Below are positions 24,851 to 34,014 of a DNA stretch of 64,000 bases, one piece after another (position 1 is the stretch's first letter; the number at the start of each line of letters is the position of its first letter). This DNA is from Egicoccus sp. AB-alg6-2 (GTDB taxonomy: Bacteria; Actinomycetota; Nitriliruptoria; Nitriliruptorales; Nitriliruptoraceae). Position numbers and translations under genes: made by a program. The notes below the pieces were generated by a model that worked only from the letters and a program-made list of their open reading frames with translations, made no database searches and was not told the DNA's origin. The stretch is from NCBI RefSeq assembly GCF_041821025.1, contig NZ_JBGUAY010000004.1, forward strand, positions 248,001-312,000. Direction: 5' to 3'.

Positions 24851-26389
24851 TCATGCCTCGTCGGAGTCCTCCGTGGCCGCCTCGTCGGCGTCCGTGGTGT
24901 CCGCCGCAGGCTCCTCGGCGTCCGGCGTCTCCGCGTCGGCGTCGGTCTGCGCCTCGACGGCCGGCTCCTCGACGGCCGGCGCCTCCTCGGCAGCCGGCTC
25001 GGCGGGAAGCTCGGCCTCGGCGAGCGCCATCTCCTCGGGGGTCGGCTCGGCGTCGCGACCGAAGCCCGCCTGCGCGAACGCGGCGGCCAGCGTGCCACCT
25101 GCCGGGGCCTCGTCGCCACCGGAGGAGTACGCCGTCGAGACGGCCGGACCGGCGTCGTAGGGGTCCTGCTCGACGGGAGCGGCGTCCGGCGCCTGTGCCT
25201 GCTTCAGCGACAGGCTGATACGACGCCGCACGGTGTCGATGTCGATGACCTTGACCTCGATCTTGTCACCGACGTTGACCACGGCCTCGGGGACCTCGAC
25301 GTGACGGTCCGCGAGCTCGGAGATGTGGACCAGGCCCTCGATGCCGTCGGCGACCTTGACGAAGGCACCGAAGGGCACCAGCTTGGTGACCTCGCCCTCG
25401 ACGACCTCGCCGACCGCGTGCTCGCGGGCGAACTTCTGCCACGGGTCCTCCTGCGTGGCCTTCAGCGACAGCGAGACGCGCTCGCGGTCGAGGTCCACGT
25501 CCAGCACCTCGACCTCGACCTCGTCACCGACCTCGACCACCTCGGACGGGTGGTCGATGTGCTTCCAGGACAGCTCGGAGACGTGCACGAGGCCGTCGAC
25601 GCCACCGAGGTCGACGAACGCACCGAAGTTGACGATGCTGCTGACCACACCCGCGCGGACCTCGCCCTTCTGCAGCGAGGTCAGGAACTCGTTGCGGAAC
25701 TCGCTCTGCGTCTCCTCGAGGAACTTGCGGCGCGAGAGGACGACGTTGTTGCGGTTCTTGTCGAGCTCGATGATCTTGCACTCGAGCGTCTCGCCGACGT
25801 AGGGCGCGAGGTCGCGCACACGGCGCATCTCGACCAGCGAGGCGGGCAGGAAGCCGCGCAGGCCGATGTCGAGGATGAGCCCACCCTTGACGACCTCGAT
25901 GACCGTGCCCTGGACCGTCTTGTCCTCGGTGTAGATCTTCTCGATCGTGCCCCACGCACGCTCGTACTGGGCGCGCTTCTTGGACAGGACCAGGCGGCCC
26001 TCCTCGTCCTCGGAGCGCATGACGAGCGCCTCTACGACGTCGCCGACCTGCACGACCGTGTTGGGGTCGACGTCGAGCTTGATCGACAGCTCGCGCGAGG
26101 GGATCACGCCCTCGGACTTCCAGCCGATGTCGAGCAGCACCTCGTCGGGGTCGACCTTGACGACGACGCCTTCGATGATCTTGCCTTCCTCGACGGCACC
26201 GACGGTGCCCTCGAGCGCGGCTTCGAAGTCCTCGTCGGACAGGTCGTTCTCCACGATGACGTCACCGGTGGACGTCATGGTGTTGCCGGGGTCCTGCATG
26301 ACGACGAAGGCGTCGGGGGAAGCGGCGCCGGGATTCGCGGCGGCACCGGGGGTCGCGGACGTGTCGGGGGTCTGGGGGGCGTCGGACAT
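24851..26389 (-). CDS. rpsA: 30S ribosomal protein S1
   Basis: RNA-binding ribosomal protein that helps load mRNA. Four S1 (OB-fold) repeats cover about residues 66-395, the usual actinobacterial number (six in E. coli). Each shows a G-x-V/F-x-x-L-x-x-G-V-D/E-G-L-V/I-H-x-S pattern, for example FVDLGGVDGLVHVSELSW. The N-terminal 60 residues and the C-terminal 110 residues are low-complexity, rich in Ala, Glu and Asp. The ATG at 26389 gives 512 residues. An internal ATG after about 37 residues is possible, but the Met at 26389 is in the standard place. A TTGACA promoter lies about 140-170 bases upstream. Confidence 0.95.
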   Translation of the reverse strand: MSDAPQTPDTSATPGAAANPGAASPDAFVVMQDPGNTMTSTGDVIVENDLSDEDFEAALEGTVGAVEEGKIIEGVVVKVDPDEVLLDIGWKSEGVIPSRELSIKLDVDPNTVVQVGDVVEALVMRSEDEEGRLVLSKKRAQYERAWGTIEKIYTEDKTVQGTVIEVVKGGLILDIGLRGFLPASLVEMRRVRDLAPYVGETLECKIIELDKNRNNVVLSRRKFLEETQSEFRNEFLTSLQKGEVRAGVVSSIVNFGAFVDLGGVDGLVHVSELSWKHIDHPSEVVEVGDEVEVEVLDVDLDRERVSLSLKATQEDPWQKFAREHAVGEVVEGEVTKLVPFGAFVKVADGIEGLVHISELADRHVEVPEAVVNVGDKIEVKVIDIDTVRRRISLSLKQAQAPDAAPVEQDPYDAGPAVSTAYSSGGDEAPAGGTLAAAFAQAGFGRDAEPTPEEMALAEAELPAEPAAEEAPAVEEPAVEAQTDADAETPDAEEPAADTTDADEAATEDSDEA

Positions 26390-26530
26390 CGGGGTCGGGT
26401 CTCTTCGTTGTAGGGGCGTTCGGGACGGCGTGCCGACGACGCGCCGGCAGGCCGCCGGCGTCGAGTCGCACGTCGATCCGCCACGGAACGCGGGCATGCG
26501 GAAGCGCACGCGCGCAGCGGATGACCCGAA

Positions 26531-26559
26531 AGGGTCGCAGCAGACCCCGCCGCTGTCAA
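26531..26559 (-). promoter_or_regulatory. Predicted rpsA promoter
   Basis: On the minus strand a consensus TTGACA (26554-26559) is followed after 17 bases by GACCCT (26531-26536), the G-start -10 variant common in actinobacterial ribosomal promoters. It leaves a leader of about 135 bases. Motifs are seen; start site and activity are inferred. Confidence 0.55.
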
Positions 26560-26638
26560 TCGGACGCGCCCCAGGCGGCCGTGGCCTCCGACGCACCGGT
26601 CGACGCCGGCCTACGGTGCCCCCGACCGGGAGGTGGCC

Positions 26639-27229
26639 GTGGACGAGGGACTCGGCGGCGGCGACGACGGCCGCCCCCGCTGCTGGTGGTGCGGCGACGA
26701 GCCGATCTACGTCGCCTATCACGACACCGAGTGGGGCGTTCCCGTCCACGACGACGCCCGCCTGTTCGAGAAGCTGTGCCTCGAGGGCTTCCAGGCGGGC
26801 CTGTCGTGGTTGACGATCCTGCGCAAGCGCGAGCGGTTCCGCGAGGTCTTCGCCGGCTTCGATCCCGCGGTCGTCGCGCAGTTCGGCGACCACGACGTGG
26901 CCCGCCTGCTCGCCGATCCGGGCATCGTCCGCAACCGCGCCAAGGTCGAGGCGACCATCACCAACGCCCGTGCCTACCTGGACCTGGTCGCCGTCGAAGG
27001 CTCGCTGGACGCGTACGTGTGGCGTTTCGCACCCGAGCACCGATCCGCGCCCCGCTCCCCCGCCGACGTGCGCGCGACCTCCCCCGAGTCGGTCGCGATG
27101 TCCAAGGACCTCAAGCGTCGCGGCTGGGCCTTCGTCGGTCCGACGACGGTGTACGCCTTCCAGCAGTCGATGGGAATCGTCGACGACCACCTCGTGGGTT
27201 GCTTCCGTCGCGGCGCGGCGGCGCCGTAG
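26639..27229 (+). CDS. tag: DNA-3-methyladenine glycosylase I
   Basis: Base-excision enzyme removing 3-methyladenine from alkylated DNA. The 196-residue protein has CWWCGDEPIYVAYHDTEWG near residue 14 and FQAGLSWLTILRKRERFREVF, the Tag helix-hairpin region. It ends with DDHLVGCFRRG. The two Cys and two His positions match the structural zinc site of the family. I chose the GTG at 26639 because GGGAGG ends five bases upstream; a GTG at 26633 overlaps that site. It is divergent from rpsA. Confidence 0.93.
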   Translation: MDEGLGGGDDGRPRCWWCGDEPIYVAYHDTEWGVPVHDDARLFEKLCLEGFQAGLSWLTILRKRERFREVFAGFDPAVVAQFGDHDVARLLADPGIVRNRAKVEATITNARAYLDLVAVEGSLDAYVWRFAPEHRSAPRSPADVRATSPESVAMSKDLKRRGWAFVGPTTVYAFQQSMGIVDDHLVGCFRRGAAAP

Positions 27230-27275
27230 CCGCCGGTACCGTTGCGGCCCCCGTCGCCGAGCAGGATCGCTGCCC

Positions 27276-27692
27276 GTGGTGCTCCATCGTTTCCGCCGGG
27301 CCGTGCGGCGTGCGCGGCCGGCGCAACCGTTCACCCTCGAGCGCCAACCCGACGCCCTGCCGAAGACGGGCCTGTTCAGCGAACCGGTGCGGGTCGCCTC
27401 CGTGCGGGCGCTCGACCCCGAGGCACGCGACGACGGCTACCGCGTCACGTTCCTCGTCGAGGTGCGCGACGCCGAGGACAAGCGGTGCTCGGACCTGGCG
27501 GTCGAGGCCCGGGTGCAGGGTCCCGACCGGGAGCGGGTGGTCTCGGGGACGACGGACCTGATGGGTCGCATCCGGTTCCGCATGTCCGGGCCGGCCGGTG
27601 CGTATGCCATCGAGGTACGGGACGTGGCAGCGGGCGGACTGACCTTCGACCCCGCCGCGGCGCCGGTCACCACGTCGACCACGGTCGGCTGA
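27276..27692 (+). CDS. Hypothetical protein with one Ig-like beta domain
   Basis: I do not recognise a named family. The 138-residue sequence has a basic N-terminus without signal peptide. Then comes a stretch (about residues 45-130) with the rhythm of a bacterial Ig-like/carboxypeptidase-regulatory domain: VTFLVEVRDAEDKRCSDL, then GTTDLMGRIRFRM, then GAYAIEVRDV and a Thr-rich end. A pair of GTG codons begins the frame at 27276, 46 bases after tag, and no good ribosome-binding site is visible. GC bias at third positions and length support a real gene, but the start is uncertain. Confidence 0.6.
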   Translation: MVLHRFRRAVRRARPAQPFTLERQPDALPKTGLFSEPVRVASVRALDPEARDDGYRVTFLVEVRDAEDKRCSDLAVEARVQGPDRERVVSGTTDLMGRIRFRMSGPAGAYAIEVRDVAAGGLTFDPAAAPVTTSTTVG

Positions 27693-27741
27693 CGCGCCAG
27701 GCGTCCGACCACGCCAACTGGCCGTCGGACGCCGTCGCGGG

Positions 27742-29196
27742 TCACGGGGGGCGGCGCACGATGCCGGTGTAGTCACCGGCCCGCTCGCGGTGCCACCATG
27801 CGCCGGTGTCGCGGCGCTCGGCGCGGGAGGTGAACCGGTAGTGGTAGCGGCGCGCCCGCACCGCGGTCGGCGCCCGCCCGTCGAACGGGTCGACACGCAG
27901 CAACCGCCGGATCCCCGGATCGCCCTCGAGCAGGCGCTCGAGCAGCGCGAGGAACCACCGGTCGCGGGGACCGGGCCCGGGGCGCATCGCGGCGAACCAC
28001 AGCAGCCAGTCCAGGCGCAGGTGGTAGGGCGCGACCTGCGGTGGCCGTCGCCGGGGGTCGGTCGGCTTCGCCGGGAACTCGTAGGCATGCCAATCGGCGT
28101 CCTCGTCCGGGTCCGGGTCGAGCGTGCCCTCCAGCACGATCTCGAAGCGGTGGCGGGTGACACTGCCGAAGGCGCCGTAGGTCCCGACGAGGTGGAGCGG
28201 GTTGAACGAGGCGTTCATCCGCTGCGTGCGCGACAGCAGGTTGCGGACCGGCCACCAGCTCATCACGACCTGGGCGGCGGCCACCATCGACACGAGGACG
28301 GCGAACCAGCCGGGGGTCGTCGCCGCCACCTCGCGCGGGGCGAGGACGCCCAGCGGACCACCCGTCCCCCCGAGCCAGGTGTCGGGCAGGGCCGCGGTCG
28401 CCAGCACCATGGTCACGAGGTTGAGCCAGGCGAAGTTGCCGCTGACGACCAGCCACGCCTGCGTGACCAGGACGGCGACGGCGGTGATTCCCGCCAGGGG
28501 TTGGGGCAGGAACAGCAGCGCCGGCAGCAGCAGCTGCGTCACGTGGTTGGCGGCCACCTCGATCCGGTGCAGGGACCGGGGCAGGCGGTGGAAGTGCCAG
28601 CTGAACACGCTCGGCAGCGGCTGGGTCTCGTGGTGGTAGTCGAGGCAGGTGAGGTCGCGCCAACACGGATCGCCGCGCCACTTGATCAGGCCGGCCCCGA
28701 ACTCGACCCGGAACAGCAGCCACCGCACCAGCAGCAGCGCCGGCCACGGCACGGCGCTGTCGTGGCCGCCGAGGAACATGGCGAGGAAGCCGGCCTCGAG
28801 CAGGATCGACTCCCAACCGAACGCGTACCAGACCTGGCCGACGTTGACGTAGGACAGATACAGCAGCCACAGCACCGCGAACGTCGCCAGCGTCGTCGCG
28901 GTTCCGGCGGCCTGGGGCAGGCCGAGGACCACGGCCGCACTCAACGCCATGCCGAACCAGGCCCCACCCACCGCGAGCCGGTCGGCGTACCCGAGGTGGA
29001 ACAGGCTCGGACTGCTCCGCCAGGACACGCGCGCCACGAATGCGGGGACCGGCGTCAGCCCGTCGGAACCGAGCAGCGGGCGCCACTGGTGGACGACGGC
29101 CGCGAACGCCACGACATAGACCAGGCCGACGCCGCGCTGGAACAGCTCGCGGGCGATCACGTAGCCGTCGGCGCTCCAGGGGTCCATGGGGACCAT
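27742..29196 (-). CDS. Lipase maturation factor family membrane protein
   Basis: Polytopic membrane protein, 484 residues, homologous to animal lipase maturation factor 1 (LMF1). Seven or more hydrophobic helices lie in the first 330 residues. Diagnostic family segments are RVEFGAGLIKWRGDPCWRDL, LTCLDYHHETQPLP, and the C-terminal NPLHLVGTYGAFGSVTRHR. Bacterial members are widespread and have no known substrate. It stands alone and diverges from the PASTA lipoprotein. The promoter region between them is about 150 bases. Confidence 0.85.
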   Translation of the reverse strand: MVPMDPWSADGYVIARELFQRGVGLVYVVAFAAVVHQWRPLLGSDGLTPVPAFVARVSWRSSPSLFHLGYADRLAVGGAWFGMALSAAVVLGLPQAAGTATTLATFAVLWLLYLSYVNVGQVWYAFGWESILLEAGFLAMFLGGHDSAVPWPALLLVRWLLFRVEFGAGLIKWRGDPCWRDLTCLDYHHETQPLPSVFSWHFHRLPRSLHRIEVAANHVTQLLLPALLFLPQPLAGITAVAVLVTQAWLVVSGNFAWLNLVTMVLATAALPDTWLGGTGGPLGVLAPREVAATTPGWFAVLVSMVAAAQVVMSWWPVRNLLSRTQRMNASFNPLHLVGTYGAFGSVTRHRFEIVLEGTLDPDPDEDADWHAYEFPAKPTDPRRRPPQVAPYHLRLDWLLWFAAMRPGPGPRDRWFLALLERLLEGDPGIRRLLRVDPFDGRAPTAVRARRYHYRFTSRAERRDTGAWWHRERAGDYTGIVRRPP

Positions 29197-29348
29197 GGTG
29201 GTCCGGGAGGCTGGTCGGACCGCCGGTCCCGACCCGGTCCAACGGGCGACTCCCGCGCGAGCAGGCGGAAATCCGGACCGATCGGGGCCGCAGGATCTAT
29301 CGTTCGCCGCCGGTGGGAGCCACCTCGGGAGAAGGATGGGTCGGACAC

Positions 29349-29708
29349 GTGAGGACGACGACGAAGGCAGGGTGGGCCGGGGTGCTCGGGGCAGCGGTGC
29401 TGCTCGCGGGGTGCGGTGGCGGGGACACCGGAACGACCGCGCCAGAAGAGGAGGCTCCGGCGGGCTCCACCACCGACGAGGCGGCTGAGGAGGCCGAAGA
29501 GGCGTCCCGGATGCCCGACATGATCGGGCGCCCGGTCGACGAGGCGGTCGCCGAACTCGAGGAGCTCGGATTCGTGGTGTCCACCGGGCTGGTGCGCACC
29601 ACCGAGATGGAGCCCGACCTCGTCTACCGCAGCGAGCCGGCGCCGGGTCGCCAGGTCACCGAGGGGCAGCGGGTCACGCTCCGCGTCGCCGCCGAGCCGC
29701 GCCAGTAG
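29349..29708 (+). CDS. Lipoprotein with a single PASTA domain
   Basis: Small exported protein, 119 residues. The signal peptide ends in a lipobox-like LLAGC (Cys near residue 21), followed by an acidic, Thr/Glu-rich spacer. One PASTA domain (about residues 53-115) starts MPDMIGRPVDEAVAELEELGF and ends in the usual APGRQVTEGQRVTLRVA. PASTA domains bind peptidoglycan fragments or muropeptides in kinases and penicillin-binding proteins; a free lipoprotein form may be a wall sensor or adaptor. The GTG at 29349 is the only start that keeps a complete signal peptide. Confidence 0.78.
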   Translation: MRTTTKAGWAGVLGAAVLLAGCGGGDTGTTAPEEEAPAGSTTDEAAEEAEEASRMPDMIGRPVDEAVAELEELGFVVSTGLVRTTEMEPDLVYRSEPAPGRQVTEGQRVTLRVAAEPRQ

Positions 29709-29720
29709 CGGCGGGTCGTC

Positions 29721-29754
29721 CGGCCGCGCCCGACGGCCGCGCCCGACGGCCGCG
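29721..29754. repeat. 13-bp GC-rich tandem repeat, 2.6 copies
   Basis: CGGCCGCGCCCGA occurs at 29721-29733 and 29734-29746, and its first eight bases again at 29747-29754. It lies in the 66-base gap between the stop codons of two convergent genes and is self-complementary enough to fold. Confidence 0.7.
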
Positions 29755-29774
29755 CGTGCCGTCGCGTTCGACCC

Positions 29775-32465
29775 TCAGTGCTTCTGCGCGTCGAACCAGG
29801 TCGGGCCGAACGCCGTGTCGACCTCCAGCGGCACGGCCAGGTCCACCACGCCGGACAGTTCACTGACCACCAGGTCCCGCGCCGCGTCCATCTCGTCCTC
29901 GGGCACCTCGAGCACGACCTCGTCGTGAACCTGCAGCAGCAGCTGCGTCCGCAGGCCAGAACGGTCCAGGGCGTGCTGCAGGGTGATCATCGCCAGCTTG
30001 ATCACGTCGGCCGCGGTGCCCTGGATCGGGGCGTTGAGCGCCATGCGTTCCGCCATCTGGCGCCGGTTGCGGTTGTCCGAGAGCAGATCGGGCAGGTACC
30101 GACGACGACCGAACAGGGTGGTCGTGAATCCGTCGCGCCGGGCCTGGTCGACCGCGGCGTCGAGGAACGAGCGCACCTTCGGGAAGCGCGCCATGTAGGC
30201 GTCGACGATCTCGACCGCCTCGTCGGGCGGGATGCCCAGCTGCTGGCCGAGGCCGAACGGGGTCAGCCCGTAGGCGAGCCCGTAGTTGACGGCCTTCGCC
30301 CGGTCCCGCAGCGGACCGTCCACCTGCTCGAGCGGCAGGTCGAACACCTTGGCTGCGGTGGTGGCATGGATGTCCTCGCCCGACGCGAACGCGTCCAGCA
30401 GCCCGTCGTCCTGGGACAGGTGGGCCATGATCCGCAGCTCGATCTGGGAGTAGTCGGCGATCAGCAGCTGGGCGAAGCCGGGGCCGGGGACGAAGGCGCG
30501 CCGGATCTCGCGGCCCTCCTCGCGGCGGACCGGGATGTTCTGCAGGTTGGGATTGGACGAGGACAGCCGGCCGGTCGCGGCGATCGTCTGCGACAGCGTC
30601 GTGTGGATGCGACCGGTCTCGGGATCCACGAGCGGCGGCAGCGCGTCGACGTAGGTGGTCAGCAGCTTCGAGGTCTCGCGCCACTCCGAGATGGCGTCGA
30701 TGATGGGGTGCATGCCGGCGAGGTTCTTCAGCGCCTGCGCGTCGGTGGTGTAACCGGTCTTGATGCGGCGCGTCTTGGGCAGCCCGAGCTCGTCGAACAG
30801 CACGGTCTGCAGCTGCAGCCCCGAACCGATGTTGAACGCCTTCCCGGCGTGGTCGTGGACCTCGCGCTCCATCTCGGCGATCCGGCGGGCCAGCCGCTCG
30901 CGGATCTCGTCGAGCACGTGCAGGTCGATGGTCACGCCGGCACGTTCCATGCGTGCCAGGACCGGCGCGAGTGGGAGCTCGATCGTCTCGTTGAGCTCGG
31001 TCTGGCCGCGCTCCTCGAGCTGTCCGGCCAGGTAGGTGGCCAGCTCGAAGGTCGCCTCGGCCCGCAGCGCCCGCTCCTCCCACGGATCGTGTTCCTCCAC
31101 CTCGAGGCTGAGCTGGTCGCCGTCGTCGGCGGCGTCCTCGGGGCTGATCGTGCGCTGCAGGTACTGCAGCGCCAGCCGCTCGAGGTCGAAGGTGCGCTGC
31201 TCGGGGTTGAGCAGGTAGGCGCCGAGTTCGGTGTCGAGGGTGACCCCCGACACGGTCCAGCCGCGGGCGTGCGCCGCATGGTCGAGCGTCTTGGCGTCGT
31301 GGGTGACCTTGGCATGGGTGGGATCAGCGAGCACCGCCGCGAGCGCGTCGAGGTCGGTCGCATCGAGGTCGTCGATGCGGGCCGACGCCGGGTCGCGGTC
31401 GGGAGCGGCCACCGCGATCGCCGTCAGCGTCACGTGCGGCACGCGATCCGTGACGACCGGCACGATCGCCAGCGGCTGGGCGGCACCGTCGAGCCACGCC
31501 TCGAGGCCGCCGGCCTCCAGCCGGGTCGGCGCACGCTCGAACTGTTCCGCGGCCGCCTCCTCCTGCTCGCCGAGCACCTCGTCGACGAAGCGGTCGTACA
31601 ACGCCCGGAACTCCAGCGAGCCGAACAGCGCCCGGACGGCCGCGGTGTCGATGTCGCCGAAGCGCAGGTCGGACAGGTCGCACGGGCAGTCGACGTCGCG
31701 GCGCAGGCGCATGATCCGCTGGTTGGTGCGGACCTGTTGCTCGTGTTCGACCAGCATGGCCGGCACCTTCTTGCCCGAGATCTGGTCGATGTTGGCGTAG
31801 ATGCCGTCGATGTCGCCGAACTGGTTGACCAGCTTCGCCGCGGTCTTGTCGCCGACGCCAGGGACCCCGGGCAGGTTGTCGGAGTTGTCGCCGCGTAGGG
31901 CGGCGACGTCGACGTAGCTGGTGGGCCGTACGCCGTAGCGGTCCTCGACGGCGTCGGGAGTCATCTCGGCCATCTCGCTGATGCCGCGCAACGTGTAGAG
32001 CACCGTCAGGTGCTCGTCGACCAACTGCATCGCGTCCCGGTCGCCGGTGACGATGTAGGCGTGGAAACCTTCGTCGATCGCGCGCTCGGCGATGGTGGCC
32101 AGCACGTCGTCGGCCTCGACACCGGGCACCTCGATGATCGGAATCTCGAGGACTTCGAGGACCTGCTTGATCAGGTCCACCTGGGGCCGGAACTCGTCGG
32201 GCGCGGTGACCCGGTTGGCCTTGTACTCCGGGAACGCCTCGGTGCGGATGACGTCGCGGCCCTTGTCGAACGCGACCGCGATCGCGTCCGGGCGCCGGTC
32301 GCCCAACATCTTGATCAGCATGGAGGTGAAGCCATAGACGGCGTTGGTGAGCTGCCCCGTCTGCGTGCGCAAGGTGTCCGGCAGGGCGTAGAAGGCGCGG
32401 TAGGCGAGGCTGTGACCGTCCAGCAGCAGCAGCGAGCGACGGTCGGCGGGGCGGGGCGAGCTCAC
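29775..32465 (-). CDS. polA: DNA polymerase I
   Basis: Repair and Okazaki-fragment polymerase, 896 residues. The N-terminal 5'-3' exonuclease (about residues 10-290) has GVEADDVLATIA, TGDRDAMQLVD and RGDNSDNLPGVPGVGDKTA. The middle 3'-5' exonuclease region (about 310-480) lacks the catalytic Asp-x-Glu motif, as in mycobacterial and Taq enzymes, so proofreading is probably absent. The polymerase domain carries motif A DYSQIELRIMAHLS, motif B RDRAKAVNYGLAYG and motif C QVHDEVVLEVP. It diverges from the thioredoxin gene across about 160 bases. Confidence 0.97.
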   Translation of the reverse strand: MSSPRPADRRSLLLLDGHSLAYRAFYALPDTLRTQTGQLTNAVYGFTSMLIKMLGDRRPDAIAVAFDKGRDVIRTEAFPEYKANRVTAPDEFRPQVDLIKQVLEVLEIPIIEVPGVEADDVLATIAERAIDEGFHAYIVTGDRDAMQLVDEHLTVLYTLRGISEMAEMTPDAVEDRYGVRPTSYVDVAALRGDNSDNLPGVPGVGDKTAAKLVNQFGDIDGIYANIDQISGKKVPAMLVEHEQQVRTNQRIMRLRRDVDCPCDLSDLRFGDIDTAAVRALFGSLEFRALYDRFVDEVLGEQEEAAAEQFERAPTRLEAGGLEAWLDGAAQPLAIVPVVTDRVPHVTLTAIAVAAPDRDPASARIDDLDATDLDALAAVLADPTHAKVTHDAKTLDHAAHARGWTVSGVTLDTELGAYLLNPEQRTFDLERLALQYLQRTISPEDAADDGDQLSLEVEEHDPWEERALRAEATFELATYLAGQLEERGQTELNETIELPLAPVLARMERAGVTIDLHVLDEIRERLARRIAEMEREVHDHAGKAFNIGSGLQLQTVLFDELGLPKTRRIKTGYTTDAQALKNLAGMHPIIDAISEWRETSKLLTTYVDALPPLVDPETGRIHTTLSQTIAATGRLSSSNPNLQNIPVRREEGREIRRAFVPGPGFAQLLIADYSQIELRIMAHLSQDDGLLDAFASGEDIHATTAAKVFDLPLEQVDGPLRDRAKAVNYGLAYGLTPFGLGQQLGIPPDEAVEIVDAYMARFPKVRSFLDAAVDQARRDGFTTTLFGRRRYLPDLLSDNRNRRQMAERMALNAPIQGTAADVIKLAMITLQHALDRSGLRTQLLLQVHDEVVLEVPEDEMDAARDLVVSELSGVVDLAVPLEVDTAFGPTWFDAQKH

Positions 32466-32625
32466 GTGGCGGACCTCGGTGACGGTACGAAGGCGACCGG
32501 ACGACCCAGGTGCACGACGGCGGCGGGCCAGGGACGACCGAGCCTACTGACCGGTCGTGTCCCACACCGTCCTGGTCCTACCCTGCCGCGACAGCGCCCG
32601 TCCGATCGCCACCGAGGTGGTTTCC

Positions 32626-33483
32626 GTGACCTCACCCTTCTCGTTCCCGCACACCGACGCCGGCGACCTCCCGCGCGTGTACGACGTCGACGAGGCCAGC
32701 TTCGAGGGCCTGGTCGTCGAACGCTCACACGCCGTCCCGGTGGTGGTCGACTTCTGGGCCGCCTGGTGCGGACCCTGTCGGACGCTGGGCCCGATGCTCG
32801 AGCAGGCCGTCGAAGCGCGTGACGGCCGGGTCGTGCTCGCCAAGGTCGACGTCGACGGCAACCAGGCGCTCGCGCAGGCCTACCGCGTCCAGGGCATTCC
32901 CCAGGTGGTGGGCTTCCGTGACGGTCGACCCGCCGGCTCGTTCACCGGTGCGGTGCCCGCCACCGAGATCGAGCGCTTCCTCGACGGCCTGGTGCCCAGC
33001 GAGGCCGACGTGCTGGTGAAGACGGCCCGTGCACTGCCGGCGGAGCAGGCCGAGGCGGCACTGCGTCAGGCCCTCGCGGCGCAACCCGGTCACCGCGAGG
33101 CCGCGATCGGTCTCGCCGAACTGCTCGTGGACCGCGATCCCGACGCCGCGCGTGAACTGGTCCGACCGCACCGGCCCGACCCCGCTGCCGAGGCCGTGCT
33201 GACCCGGGTCGACCTCGCCGACGATCGTGGTGACCTCGGTGCACTGCAGGCCGCCGTCGACCGTGGCGACGCCGACGGCTCCACGCTGCGGGCACTCGGT
33301 CGCGCCCTCGCCGCCCGCGGTGACTACGAGCCGGCCATCGACCGGCTGATCGCCGCGGTGGAGTTGGGCGGCGAGGACCGCGAGGCCGCCAGGGAGCAGC
33401 TCGTGGCGATCTTCGGTGTGCTGGGTGACGACGACGAGCGCGTCCGTGCCGCCCGCCCGAGGCTGGCGAGGGCACTGTTCTGA
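32626..33483 (+). CDS. Thioredoxin-TPR protein (YbbN/CnoX-like)
   Basis: Soluble protein of 285 residues. It has a thioredoxin domain (about residues 15-125, active site WCGPC at 47-51) followed by a helical tetratricopeptide-like region (about 130-280), the CnoX/YbbN layout. E. coli CnoX is a holdase that protects and delivers oxidised proteins to chaperonins. Here the CxxC motif is intact, so redox activity is likely. The GTG at 32626 is preceded by GAGGTGG; an upstream GTG at 32557 lies in a weaker context. The last base of its stop is the first base of the thioesterase ATG. Confidence 0.88.
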   Translation: MTSPFSFPHTDAGDLPRVYDVDEASFEGLVVERSHAVPVVVDFWAAWCGPCRTLGPMLEQAVEARDGRVVLAKVDVDGNQALAQAYRVQGIPQVVGFRDGRPAGSFTGAVPATEIERFLDGLVPSEADVLVKTARALPAEQAEAALRQALAAQPGHREAAIGLAELLVDRDPDAARELVRPHRPDPAAEAVLTRVDLADDRGDLGALQAAVDRGDADGSTLRALGRALAARGDYEPAIDRLIAAVELGGEDREAAREQLVAIFGVLGDDDERVRAARPRLARALF

Positions 33484-33986
33484 TGGCGCTCGATCCCCGC
33501 CCCGTCTCCGCCAGCCGCGTCCGGCTGGCGCGGACCATGTCCGTGCTCGACGCGAACAACCTCGGCAACGTGCATGGCGGCGTCGTCATGCGCGAGGTGG
33601 ACAACGCCGCCGGCATCGCGGCGGCACGCCACGCCGGGCGCCCGGCCGTCACCGCCGGCATCGACGAGCTGTCCTTCAAGGCGCCGGTCCACGTCGGCGA
33701 CGTCCTGATCGTCGAGGCCAGCGTCAACGACGTCGGCAGGACCTCGATCGAGGTCGGGGTGCGGGTCGAGGCCGAACCGTGGCAGGGCGGCGCGCGGCGG
33801 CACACCACGTCGGCCTACCTGGTGTTCGTCGCGATCGACGAGGACGGCAACCCGATGCCGATCCCCCCGCTGCTTCCCGAGACCGACGACGAGCGCCGAC
33901 GACAGGCGCAGGCCCGGATCCGCCGCGAGGTCCGCAAGGAGCGCATCGCCCGCATCGGCGAATGGCGACCCGAGCACGTCGTCTGA
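33483..33986 (+). CDS. Acyl-CoA thioesterase, hotdog fold
   Basis: Hydrolyses acyl-CoA to fatty acid and CoA. The 167-residue single-hotdog protein has the BACH/YciA-type core: ANNLGNVHGGVVMREVDNAAG carries the conserved Asn, His-Gly-Gly and Asp. ELSFKAPVHVGDVLIVEA and TSAYLVFVAIDEDGNP follow. The C-terminal tail is rich in Arg and Glu. It is coupled to the thioredoxin-TPR gene by a TGATG overlap, and converges with the DHOD-like gene 28 bases away. A hotdog thioesterase near polA is also found in Mycobacterium and Streptomyces. Confidence 0.9.
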   Translation: MALDPRPVSASRVRLARTMSVLDANNLGNVHGGVVMREVDNAAGIAAARHAGRPAVTAGIDELSFKAPVHVGDVLIVEASVNDVGRTSIEVGVRVEAEPWQGGARRHTTSAYLVFVAIDEDGNPMPIPPLLPETDDERRRQAQARIRREVRKERIARIGEWRPEHVV

Positions 33987-34014
33987 CGGCCGACCCGGCC
34001 GTGGTAGATCGGCG

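Noticed and set aside
29778-31898. 706-codon plus-strand frame opposite polA
   Set aside because: It is antisense to the polymerase motifs and low in complexity.
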